Below, in pieces: positions 48,480 through 60,104 of a DNA stretch of 64,000 bases. Positions within the stretch are counted from its first letter, which is position 1, and every line of letters starts with the position of its first letter. The notes beneath the pieces were generated by a model. It was not told the DNA's origin. It worked only from the letters and a program-made list of their open reading frames with translations, and did not search any database. Source of the stretch: Chrysomallon squamiferum (Eukaryota > Mollusca > Gastropoda > Neomphalida > Peltospiridae). The position numbers were made by a program, and so were the translations under genes. The stretch spans positions 39,973,251 through 40,037,250 of the forward strand of contig CM022670.1 of NCBI GenBank assembly GCA_012295275.1, read 5' to 3'.

Positions 48480-50533
48480 CGTCCGTCATTTAATTTTTAT
48501 AAATTCGTACATGTTTTCCAAGAATCATTATATTAGTATCCTCACCCCCACCTCTCTGTCAACACAATTTACATATAAGCAAAATGAATCACCTGGCTTT
48601 TTCAAGGTCAGTGACCAAGTTCTCCGTCAGCTGTCTCACGAGATCTGTGTAGGTCAACTGGTCATTTTCGGCCACCTGTTAAAACAAACACGTAATTAGT
48701 TGAAACAACTTTCGTTTGCGTAGAATCCATTTCGTAATTCAACATGTTTTATCATCCATCATCTTGTCATACGTGTTATAACTGATACTATAGTTGTATT
48801 AAATTTTGTATAAATGTATCCTCATATGGTTGAGTGTAAATATAGTTCAGTCCTGTCAGTCAATGATTGCAGGTAAAAATGAGTAAAAATTTCATTTTAG
48901 TGTAATTTAGTGATTTCAGTTTACTGCTGTTTGAACAACTCGGTTTGTAATTTGTGCGCCATTGTTCTTTGGGTGATGTCAGGATTTAAAAAGGTTCAAC
49001 AACAACAACAAAAATTCATTAACTTGCATAATTCTGATATTTTTTTTTAAAATAAATTTAACATAATTATGGTACTTAGGACTCTGTATTATGCTTACTT
49101 TTGGCTGTAATTTGAAATATTTAAAAAATAATAAATAACACACACACACATGTATGTATGTATGTATGTATGTATGAATGAATGAATGTATGCATTTAAA
49201 AGAAAACGGTGTTATAATATTCTTTTGACAGATAATTGTTATAAAATTTAAATAATGAGAAAAACGTAGAAAGTACACAATGACGTGCTTCCTCGTTTCA
49301 ACAACTTTTCTGCTAATCAGTAACAGACAACGTCAGCGGGTTTCTTTTCAAATATCATTACTTTAAGCGAAATCGTATAACACCTGATTAACGCCAATAT
49401 CGAGGTAGTGATCCGTTTGCGAACATTCCAAGATTTCAAGAAAACAGTTTCGGAAAATAAATATTTTCCTTAATCAAAAATCACTGACAACACTTCTGCT
49501 AAAAACCGCCTCATGGTGATTAAAGTCTTACGAATTTCAAACACAGCTTATGGCGACTGCAGTATTTGTTCGTACCAAATGTGCAAAATCTAAACACAGG
49601 AGCAAATTTTAAGCTGGACGATTAACAAACGGCAGACGTTTGTTCACAGATACATGATCGCAAAACAAAAGCAGCCATGTTTAGTCGTGTGTTAAATTTT
49701 AAAATCTTTGAATAAATCAGCACACATTGCTCGTCACATGTGCACACAGTTTAAGACTGGGTTTGAGTAATTTGGGCAAAGAGTGCCATGTGTTCTTTTA
49801 ACTTTTACTTTTTTTAAAAACATTCTTGTTGTTTCTTTTCTCTTGTTCATTTGAAATTCCCACATCATGTTTAAAAACCTGTGTATTTACCAGTTCGTTT
49901 TTTGTACATTCGTAATTCGTTTTCAAGTTATCCTATCTTAAAGTGACTCTATGGAAACGTACCATGGCCGGACAGATAACCAACCGACAAACACTGAACC
50001 GACAGACATTTGGCCTAATGGGGCAATGGACTAATCGGAAAATCAACATAACACTGTTCATTAAATGCTTCAAACATAAGTGATAAGCGACCAGGAATAC
50101 CGCATCGTGGAAACTTTGGGCGCCGCCATTTTCCTTAAATGTCAATATCAACGTGACCCGTTTAACCCTGAAACAAACCCTGTGAGAAGTACGTACACTG
50201 ATAACTTGGTCGTCAATGTCGCTGAAGATGCTGACGTCGGCGTACAAGTCTCGTTTACGACACGACGGCGGGTGAGGTGACGGAGGCTGGACAACGGCGG
50301 GGGCTTTCAAAACCTCCAGCAGCTCCTCCATCTGAACAGTCTCTGGCTCCTCAGTCCCGTTCTCTTTCACTTCTGTCGCACTCTGCTCTTTGTTTTTCTG
50401 TGGCAAAATTGAACAATACGTTAAATATTATTATTACTATTATTATTATTATTATATTATATTTATTATTATTATTATTACATTTATTATTATTATTATT
50501 ATTTATATTTATTATTATTATTATTATTATTAC

Positions 50534-50595
<62 letters not shown>

Positions 50596-53153
50596 TATTT
50601 AGTATTATGATCTACGAAACAAAGTCATTATATATCGGAAAAATACAAATGTTTAAGGTGCATTAAAAGGACTTTGTTTTTCATTTCTAAAATAATGTCT
50701 AACAGTTACAAAGAAGATGATATACTGTGATATACAGTGATACAATTATTTGTTTCCTAACATTATTAAACTGACTCACAGCCTTGCAAAGCGATGGTGT
50801 GTGTTTCAAGATAACTGAGCGTGTTGTATTAACTCTTTTATTTGAAATTACTGTAATTCATATAGATAATTACAGAGTGGTTACAAACATACTCCAACGC
50901 TTAACGTAAAACGCATAAATAAAAACATCACTGCTTTGTTTATCAACCTCGTCTTTCGATGTGCTTTTCATGCTGCTGTCGTTTGCATTCATTTATGCAA
51001 CAATTGTAGAATAAAGATTGACGACACCACCAGCTCATATGATACTTTTTGGGTGTCAACAAAAGTATTACATTACCAGAAACGTAAACACTTAAACACA
51101 AAGGAAACAAGCATGGAAGTTGTATCATATTCATTTAGGGCGGATCGAGAATTTTAAAAAGAGGAAGTATTATTCAATATACTAGTTTTAAATTGTAATT
51201 AAAAAAAAAAAAAAAAAAAAAAAAAATAAAACCCCCACAAACCCCCACGCAAAACAAAACAAAACAAAGATACATACATAACATAATAACAGAAAAATGT
51301 AGTTATATGAATAAGATAAGATAAAATAAAACAAAAGACGACAAACAGACAAAAAAAAAACAACAATAAAACAAAAAACAACAACCACTGATTGGTCAAA
51401 CATGGGGCTGGGTCGTCTAATAAACTAGCACCTTCTCAATCCCAGAATGCACTACCTGCATTTCCAGTTCCTTCTGCAGTTCTCGTTCGATGTCTCGCTT
51501 CAGTTCCTCCTTGTTTCACGGCCAGCAGTCGCAGCATCTCCCGGCTTTGCTTCGTCACGAGGGCTGACGTGGCCGACTGCTCCTTCTCACGCAGACGAAC
51601 TGTCATCGACTTCTTTTTCTTTTCCCGCTTCAAAGTCATCGTCTGCTCGAGGTCTTTCTTTTCGTTCTCAAACTGGACCGTCATCATCTGATCACGAAAG
51701 AGAATGAAAATATTAACGTCTTTTGCCATAAACTACTAAAACAGTTCTTTTTTTTTTACGTAAGTAAGAAACAAAAAGTATTTTCTAACTAAATGTATGT
51801 TTGAACTTTTTATTATTTTTATTATTATTATTATTTTAAGAACATTAAAATGCTCATTCAGTGTATAGCTAACCCATTATTTTCCTCTTGAATATGTCTT
51901 GTTCATAATTATTTATGATTATGATAAAAGTGATTTCTTATAAAAATCTATCCTTTAACTAAAATTTAAAAAAAAAAAAAAAATTATATTGGTAATGCAT
52001 ATAGTGACATAATCACCATTTCATTTTGTTTATTGTTAGTTTATTTATTAACTTTTTTACATCATAAAATCTGTTTATTTGCCTTTGAAATCGTATTCTT
52101 TTCGTAATGCATACAGTTGTATAATCACTCTTAACTTTCAGATATTTTATTTGTTCATTTTATTTATTTATTTAATTTTTTAAAGTGATTATTCTATTGA
52201 AACGTTGTCTTTGAAATTGTATTCTTTTAGTGCAATCACTCGAAAATTTCTGTAAATCCTGTTTACGGGTTATTTTGTACTCTGTTTATGTACAATGTTG
52301 ATTTAGATATAATCATTGGTATTTAAATATTCTTTGAAACTAGTTCATATGCATTCAGAGATAAAAATAGAACTATTAATCAAATGTCTGAACAAAATAA
52401 AATTTTGATAAAACTTTCGTCGAACCATACTGATTATTTTTAATATTGACTTAGATAAGCTGTCTGTCGAAAGAGCACCATTATTTCGTCTTGTAAACAA
52501 GTATTTAAACAACAAAAACGAAAACTATTCATTGTTCAGAAAAATTAATTATTTGTCGATGTACGATCTGTTTTTATTATAATCATTTCCTTTTCTCAAA
52601 TATTTTTATTTTTAATAAACATTTCTTATAATTGAGGGAAAGCTAATACTACTTGTTTTCATTCAAATAAATCTGGCACAATAACGATGGAAAAAAAGCG
52701 ATTAAAGAAAACATTATTCTAACGCGATGTCATTCCTTAACAAGAAAACGTATTCTTCTGAAGACCTAAAATAATCTCTATATGCCAGTTCGTCTGCTCT
52801 GTGTCCTAACACTATGCGCCATTTGTATCCTTGCTTGTCCTGCGTATACATTTAAAAGATCCCTGGTGAATGTTCAAGTGTGTAACAACGAAATGTTTTG
52901 AACAGGCTGATTGCGCTCAACACTAAAGATTTATACTCGAAATATTACACGACTGGTTCGCGTGAACTTGGGCTGTGTTGACTGTTACAACTGTATCTAC
53001 ACGTACACGTGTGTGTCTTAGCTGAACTGTTTGTTGCTGTGGCATTATCCATGTTGTCAAATAAAGTGACAGAAAGACAGCTTTTACTGAATGTTTATAT
53101 ATATATATGTTTATGTAATAATTTATTTCATATAACTGATAATAATATTGAAG

Positions 53154-53241
<88 letters not shown>

Positions 53242-54398
53242 AAAGCCTATCTCATTTTTAAATATTTGTTTAAAAAGTGTTCATTAAAACTTTTCGTTAA
53301 CATTATAATTAATATTTTTTTTTTTACAAATGTAATTAATGGTACAATCTTAATATATTATTAAATTTCTTACATAATATTATGAATTTAAATTTTATAG
53401 TCTTACAAAATCATTTACGAAACAATAATACTTACACTGAAAATTAAAGATATAATAATTATATATGCATTATACACAAATGTACCGTTATTAACCGATA
53501 ATGAAAATATAAATATTATACTATAAAGTAACATGCTATAGAGAAAACAGAATTATTAATAGGTTATAATATGAAAAAACAAACAAAAACACAACAAAAA
53601 CATGCATTGACGTAATCAGAAGTAATCTTTGTTAGGTAACTTCAAACAAAAATCTCATTAAAAATTAGAAAATGGGAGAACTGTTAGGTATCAGAAACTG
53701 AAAAGTAAAAGGTAAGGTCAAATAAAGGGGATGTTAATACAATAGGCAGAAAGGTGCAGGAATAAATGTAATATAATTATATATACAGATAAAATAATTT
53801 GTATTACTGAAGTTATTGATAACATTTTTTTTTTTTTTTTTTTTTTTTTTTACATTTTAGCATCAGAAGTATTTTCAGTGACATGTGATTTATAGAGTAT
53901 CATTTCCAAAACAGATTTCGATTCATATGTTAAAGACGTTATTTATGAGATGTAATAAATAAATAAATGAATAAATAAATACATAAATTAATAAACAATC
54001 AAACAAACAAACAAATACAAAATTAAAATTAAAATTAAAATTGAAACAAAAATTAAAATTAAAATTGAAATTGAAACAAAAATTAAAATTAAAATTAAAA
54101 TTGAAACTCAAATTAAAATTAAAATTAAAATATATATGCAGTTCCTGAAACAAAACAAAAAACTCTCATTCGACCATCTATCCATTCATCCGTTCATTTT
54201 TCTTGATGGGCTATTTAATTTTGTTAACGGCGTGCAAAAAAAAACCCCGAAAATATTCAATTAATAACACATTCGTAAAGCAGACAAGTTACATGCTCTC
54301 ATTTGCGTATTACTCTGACGAGTTTATATGTTCAATACTAGTAACAGTACTAACACATACATGCCATTCATTCATCATTTTATTACAATTTGTCAGCG

Positions 54399-54448
<50 letters not shown>

Positions 54449-55226
54449 CACACAACACAGCAAGACAAACAAAACACAAACACACCACGTATTATACATT
54501 CAGTTATCACGGGAATTCGGGTACTACTTGTTCATGCGTAGTTGGTGGTTATTTTGAAAAGAGGATTGATGCATGCAAGGGAGGCAGAATGGACAGTTTA
54601 AATTCATACTTTTTTGTTGGATGGATGAAGTCTGTTGTCCAAGCTGATCGTCTTCGACTAGAAATAAATAAATCATAATATTTGCAATGTTAGATTACGT
54701 ATTGTAGAAGCGAGTGTTTGAAGATAATGCTTCAGCTGCAAGAGTTGTTGTTAAAATGATAAAGAGATTGTGATGTTATTTGTCCTGTCTGTGTTAGTAA
54801 AATAAAAAAATAAAATTTGTTATTAATAAAAATAAAAAAATAGTTTTCACATGGGCATTAATCTTCTTTTTTTTTTTTTCTGAAAAGAAGGGTGTATTTA
54901 CTTCCCGTGTTAGGTACTAGCAGATCGGCTAAAACAATGATAGATTTCAATTATTGTCTATCTATCTGTGTTTATTTTTTTAATTTTTTAGAATGATGTG
55001 CATTGCTGTTGATTTGCAAACGTCATCAAAAATAATATCATTTTCTGACAGGTGACAACAGAAGAGTTTCATTATTAGTTTCCAAATAGCTGAAACTGTT
55101 TTGTTTTTATCATTTTGATTTAGATTTAATCTTTTCGTTACGTTTTTATCGGCTCCATATGAAAGAAATTTTAATGACTAAAAAAAATCAACGGAGCCCT
55201 CATAATAAAGTTTATTTCCTATTTTC

Positions 55227-55259
<33 letters not shown>

Positions 55260-56607
55260 TTTAATGATAATAATAGAAAAAGAAAAGAAAAGAAAAGAAA
55301 AGAAAAGAAAAATGAAAAAAGTGAATTTCTTTTTTCTTTCATCTTTTTATGGTTAACTTTAAAATAAACGAAACCAAATGAAGACCTAAGTTCAGAAAGC
55401 ACACTATTGCCCACAGACGCAGTGTACCTATATATGTCAGCACTTCCATAAAGCTCTAATGTTATATAAGAAACATATCAAAACATATAATGATAATGAT
55501 AATGATGATGATGATGATAATATACACAGACTGAGGGTTCCTGGCTACATTAGAACTAGCATACTTTTATATGGGTTTCTACGGCAATAAAACGTCCGGG
55601 CATCACTGTTATAACTGTTAAGAAATTTTGATTGATAAAACATTGCGTGAGTCACTGAGAAGAATAATAGTTTATGTCATAGCATCTGACAAGTCATTTT
55701 TCATTAAACGTATTTTACTGCAAATAGGTCTTTTATTTATATTTTTATATTTTAATACCTTGTTTTTTTTTGTTTTTTTTATGACATTAGAACAATAATG
55801 GGTTTAACAATACATCAGGAATCGATAATGCCTAGAGATCGAACAATGGCAAAATATAACAACAGCAGAATAATGCATAAATTGAGTTTTTTTAAAAGAA
55901 ATACTTGATAACGATTTAGATAAGAAAAAAAAAAAAAAAGATCGGTTTCAAAAGAGATCGCAAGTTTTGTGTTTAATCGAAATGTCATGTCGTCCTGCAG
56001 AAACGTTTTATTTGCAAAGCATCACCCATGAATTCTTTGTACCACGTGCTGTTTTATGTTTCTATTAAAATATAGATCCGTTCCGCTCGGATGGATCGAA
56101 ATGAATTGTTTATACACGAAGAGCTCGTTCAGTCGTTGTGCCAGTTTAAATTCCTCAGCTATTAGATTTGTTATCTTCTTCTGCATTAAAAAGTTTGACG
56201 AGGGACGCGGTAATCTGGAATCTCTGATGAATCGTATGAATGGGAGGAGTTCCGACTTTCTTATTGATTGTTGCTATCTAAAGATTGAGCAAATAATTGC
56301 TTAATAAGTCAATGAAAATAAAGAAGACGAGTAAGGAATTCATTTCCTGTCGACACGGTTGAGGACGTGGGTAAAATTAAAAATAAGGAGGTAAAAAAAA
56401 AAAAAAAAGGAAAAAGTATTATATGAGAAAAATGGTATAAAAATGTGTTTTGTCTTGTAGACTTGGTTGAAACGGTTAACTTTGTCTGCTGTTGGAAAAG
56501 AAAAAAAACAAATATGTTTCTTTATGATTACAGAAACGAGTATTGTAATGTTAGTTCCAATGTAAGAATGAAATTCCTTGTTATACGAGGATCGTATTTT
56601 TTGATTA

Positions 56608-56642
<35 letters not shown>

Positions 56643-57158
56643 TTTTAGACATTACAGAAGAAGAATTTACTGAAGAAATGTTAACGCCATAAAATGTTCA
56701 AAATAATTTAACTGAACAAAATAATAATTATAACAACAATAACAACATTAGCATTAATAACAGTCAAAATAATATGGTAATAAACTAATAAAAAGATGAT
56801 GATGATGATGATGATGATAATGATGATGGTGATAATTACGACAATAATGATAAAACAACAACAGTAACAAAAAGAACAATGACGATATTTATCAGCTGAT
56901 AACAAAAACAAAAAAATAATAATAATAAAATAAAAATATTCGTCTAACAGACTTCGAATTTAAACCATAAAGAAAAAAAATACTGAGATATTGAGGAACT
57001 CCTCCCGGTACCGGATCCAACACAGCACTAACCAAGGAAGTTCATAACAACTACACTAACTCTTAGCTATTCTTCTAACACACTAAAAACAGACAATTCA
57101 GCCTTCTGGACTGAATGCTTAGAAAGAAAAACATATCAAATAACACGTACAACGAAAT

Positions 57159-57199
<41 letters not shown>

Positions 57200-57423
57200 A
57201 CCTTTCGATCCATTTCTTTCTTCTTCTTGACTTGTAAAGATTTCTCATACTTGTCCGTCAGCTCTTTCAGCTTGATTTCCCACTCCTTGTTGATCTCCTG
57301 TGACAGCTTGGCGTTCTCCTGTTTCCTCGCGTTCTGGAAAGTCTTGAACATCTCATCTTCCTCCTTGCGCAGTCGTTCTTCCAGTTCCTTCTGTGCATTG
57401 AACAGCTGCTCTCGCTTCTTCGC
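45226..57423 (-). CDS. Hillarin / kyphoscoliosis-peptidase (KY) family protein, 5' exons not found
   Basis: Minus-strand exons: 57423-57202, 51687-51456, 50397-50197, 48675-48593, 48013-47870, 47674-47519 and 46754-45226, about 854 aa after allowing two one-base indels. Exons 1-3 are Lys/Glu-rich coiled coil (QKELEERLRKEEDEM, KELTDKYEKSLQ, ELQKELEMQ), then a Pro-rich linker. The next three form a transglutaminase-like (TGc) domain: AIYRWITVKDLNV, LFMRLCSYCGLHCLEIKGHS, NTWNAVLIDGDWRLIQCNWG. The catalytic Cys, His and Asp positions appear as Thr, Asn and Gln, so peptidase or transglutaminase activity is unlikely. The last exon has the KY signature YDEHYFLTDPDEFIQEFWP and repeated Ig-like KY modules (WGPKKAFRHFGL, WGPTASFEEYGL), ending in a Ser/Asp/Lys tail. 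Frame shifts occur at about 51,527 and about 46,213. Family roles are cytoskeletal/muscle or septin-linked (known for KY and Drosophila hillarin). Confidence 0.87.
50425..50595. repeat. (ATT)n microsatellite in hillarin intron
   Basis: About 170 bp of ATT with short interruptions (ATTT, ACATTT) immediately upstream of the 50397 exon end on the gene strand. Confidence 0.9.
51688..57201. other. Large hillarin intron (5.5 kb)
   Basis: Mostly AT-rich repeats: (AAT)n 53,155-53,240, poly-T 53,826-53,850, a (AAATTA)-type tandem 54,020-54,130, (CA)n 54,400-54,450, (GAAAA)n 55,277-55,310 and (ATT)n 56,606-56,640. The only protein-like item is the short frame at 52782-52901 (+). No exon with splice support was seen. 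Confidence 0.55.
52782..52901 (+). other. Short frame with signal-peptide-like sequence (39 aa), possibly a repeat fragment
   Basis: ATG at 52782 opens MPVRLLCVLTLCAICILA, a good hydrophobic signal-like stretch, then a dibasic KR and a stop at 52901 (…NNEMF). A possible donor (CTG/gtgaat) follows the KR. It lies antisense in a hillarin intron. Against a gene: the stretch from about 52,790 to 52,870 (…tttaaaagatccctggtg) resembles a repeat sequence I recall from mollusc genomes, and no partner exon was found. Confidence 0.2.
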
Positions 57424-57535
57424 CTGAAAAGATAACACGACGTGCATTTTAATGTTAGGAAATGCTGGATGTCAAAGAGTCTGTGACTCTCCAATGGACT
57501 CCTTCAGAAAAAAAAAAAAAAAAAAAAAAAAGAAA

Positions 57536-57690
57536 AGGAAAATGGAAGATCTACAGAAACGAAGAGAAAAAAGCTGGACGCTGCTGGAAGAACTGGCAGA
57601 AGACAAGCCGAGACAACGATCTCTGGTTACAGCCTAATGTACTTCTTAGCATTAAGGGGTTAAGTAAGTAGGTAAGTAAGTTAGTAAATA
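57536..57690 (+). mobile_element. Possible 5'-truncated LINE tail
   Basis: About 100 bp read LQKRREKSWTLLEELAEDKPRQRSLVTA then a stop, resembling the last residues of a non-LTR reverse-transcriptase ORF. It is followed within 40 bp by a simple tail of taagtaggtaagtaag type and preceded by a poly-A. Only weak, pattern-level support. Confidence 0.25.
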
Positions 57691-57744
57691 AGATGTCTGC
57701 AACAAAAATGACACATTTAATGTAAAGGTTCTTAAATGTTTCAT

Positions 57745-57780
<36 letters not shown>

Positions 57781-58980
57781 CCCTTTTTAATATAAAAGTT
57801 TATTATCTGAAATAAATGTATCTTTCTCTTCTCTTCAATTTATTTTATAACTTATTTTAGTAGTTGTTTAAGAGTGTGTGTAGATGTATATTTATATGTG
57901 TGAGGCCGAGTGTGTGTGTGTGTTTTTTATGATTTGCGAAAGGGCGGGGTATCCATTGCTGTCACTATTGGCAAGAATTGCACAAACCACAGCCTTGAAT
58001 AAATCAGCAGTGGGCTGGAATGGGAAATAAGCCAACAAATGACAATTATGGTTTTTCTATGACAATAACAATAATAATAATAACAGATGAAGCAAATTTA
58101 ATAATATCCTTTAAAAAAATGTCAAAAATTTAAATTAAGAAGAATGATTCAGAAAAAAATGGGTAATAAGTGTCAAAATCATAATTTATTACAATAATCA
58201 TCTAGAACAGAAAATTATTACTTCCAGTCTGTTTGTGAATCTTAAACAGCGAGTGGTAGTTTTATGTGCAAGTGTAAAATAATGGTTCTTTGATGGGAAT
58301 TGTGGATAAGCTAAAAGTAATGGGTTCCATAAAAAATAAGCAAAAGAAATTAAATGAACTGAGGTAAACAAGAATTTTTTTTTTTTTTAAAAAGAACTTA
58401 TTGTAGGAGATGATTAAGCATTTAACAGATTTTTCTTTTGGGTAAATTGATCGGATGTTTCATTATTCTGTGAAGAAAATTTGTTATTTAAATCTGAGGA
58501 GAATTTCCATTAATTAACGTTTAAAAATACAAATAAAAATAAAAATACTCGTAGAACAGTTTTTTTATAAAACGATCTTCAAAATTACATAATTATATCC
58601 CATTATATTCAGATTTAGAGATAATGGCTACTACAAACATAGCAGAAATGTACGTAAAAAAGAAATTATACACTTCTTCATTCTTCTTTTTTCAGAAAAA
58701 AACATGTTCAATAAAGAAAGGGTTTGTAATACTGATCATGCATAATTTGTTTCGTGAACCTTGCTGTTGGAAAATCAAATAATATACAACGCAATATTCT
58801 GAAATTATTATGCATTCTTAAAAGGTAAAAAAAGAAGAAAATATTGCTAATCATAATAATAAAAAATAAAAATAAAAATAGTTTACTTATGGTTTTTCTG
58901 TACCAATAAATATTTTAACATTTTTTTTTTTTTAATGAACATTTTTTTTCATTTATTTATTTATTTATTTATTTTAATAG
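57691..58980. other. Non-coding, upstream of hillarin exons seen
   Basis: Poly-A at 57,747-57,775, short (GT)n near 57,910, otherwise AT-rich. Missing 5' hillarin exons could lie here or beyond but none is recognisable. Confidence 0.45.
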
Positions 58981-59104
58981 ATATCTTCTTCTCAGTCCGT
59001 CCGCCATTTTGTGTCGTCTGCTTCATAAACTCGTGTCGTCTTTTACAAACTGTGTTTGCTAGGAGAAATACCGCTATCTAAACGTTATGCATTAATAACC
59101 AAGT

Positions 59105-59480
59105 CATAAAATCGCCCAACATCAACATGTCAGCTTCACGTTACGTCTGGCGACATTCATTTTGCCGTTGTCGTCGTAAAAGTCGACGCGGGACGAGAAA
59201 CAGAACGAGCGTTTGGACGACAGGTTGACATCCGCCTCCGGACTCAGTCAGTTTACAAGTCAAGGTTTTGTTTGCGTTGAGCGGAAGAAAATGTAAACAG
59301 TTTGATGACACCTCGCTGTAAAATGCAAGTGCCAACATCACCGGACAGCTTCCTGCACGTTCACATTATTAGTATACGAAGACGAAATCTCGGGTACGTG
59401 GGAGCTGCCTTTCTTCTTAACAACGTAGCAGTCCACGACAAAAGACGACAGAGTCGCCATGTTTGACTAGGGTGATGATG
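59105..59480 (-). pseudogene. GC-richer coding-like island, frame interrupted, family unknown
   Basis: On the minus strand ATG near 59460 opens MATLSSFVVDCYVVKKKGSS and runs 40 codons to a TGA near 59,340. Downstream other frames look coding (for example LSSKRSFCFSSRVDFYDDNG at about 59,220-59,160). Base composition is clearly higher in GC than the surroundings. The frame changes at least twice, so it is a decayed gene, an exon set with undetected short introns, or indel-damaged. I do not recognise the protein. Part of it recurs inverted at about 59,900-59,975. Confidence 0.35.
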
Positions 59481-59899
59481 TTCGGTGACCAAAAACTCGC
59501 CGCGATTGAAGCAGATGATGTAGTGATGACCAGAAGCAGTGGTCAAGGAGAAAGAAATAATTGGTCGTTTTTTTTTTTTTTTTTTTTTAAATTAATAAAA
59601 CAACTTACCATTTCATTGTCTTTCACCGATTTATAAAACATGTTTCAACAGCAATCACACAGGTACCCTGTATTCAGTGACTCATTTCAACGGGCGTGTT
59701 AACAATCGCTATGGGTCCTCCCATACCCGTAAATAAAATTCTCTTTTAATGCATTTTAAATTATTATTATTGTTCTCAAACAGGATACAGATTTTTATAC
59801 AGGCCGTCCGAAATCGTGATCGGGATGAACAAGAAGTGTGGGATGACAATAAGTTAATAACGAGAACGTCTAAAAGTAGGAAATTACACATACAAGAAA

Positions 59900-59975
59900 A
59901 TATTCATATACCCGAGATTTCGTCTTCATATACTAATAAAGTGAACGTGGAGGGAAGCTGTTCGTGATGCTGGTC
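59900..59975 (+). repeat. Inverted partial copy of the 59.1-59.5 kb island
   Basis: Plus-strand acccgagatttcgtcttc, then atactaataaagtgaacgtg, then gaagctgt matches the minus strand at about 59,398-59,340 with few changes. The pair is an inverted duplication about 500 bp apart. Confidence 0.75.
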
Positions 59976-59980
59976 ATGAA

Positions 59981-60069
59981 ACTGAAGTAGAAAATGACAC
60001 ATACAAGAAAATATTCATATTTCTGGCGCGTGAACAAAACACGTAGCTCGCCAGTCGAGGTTAACGAGA

Positions 60070-60104
<35 letters not shown>

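Noticed and set aside
50277-50666. Long Ile/Tyr-rich frames over ATT repeats (also 23,684, 25,608, 53,009)
   Set aside because: Microsatellite translations without coding signal.
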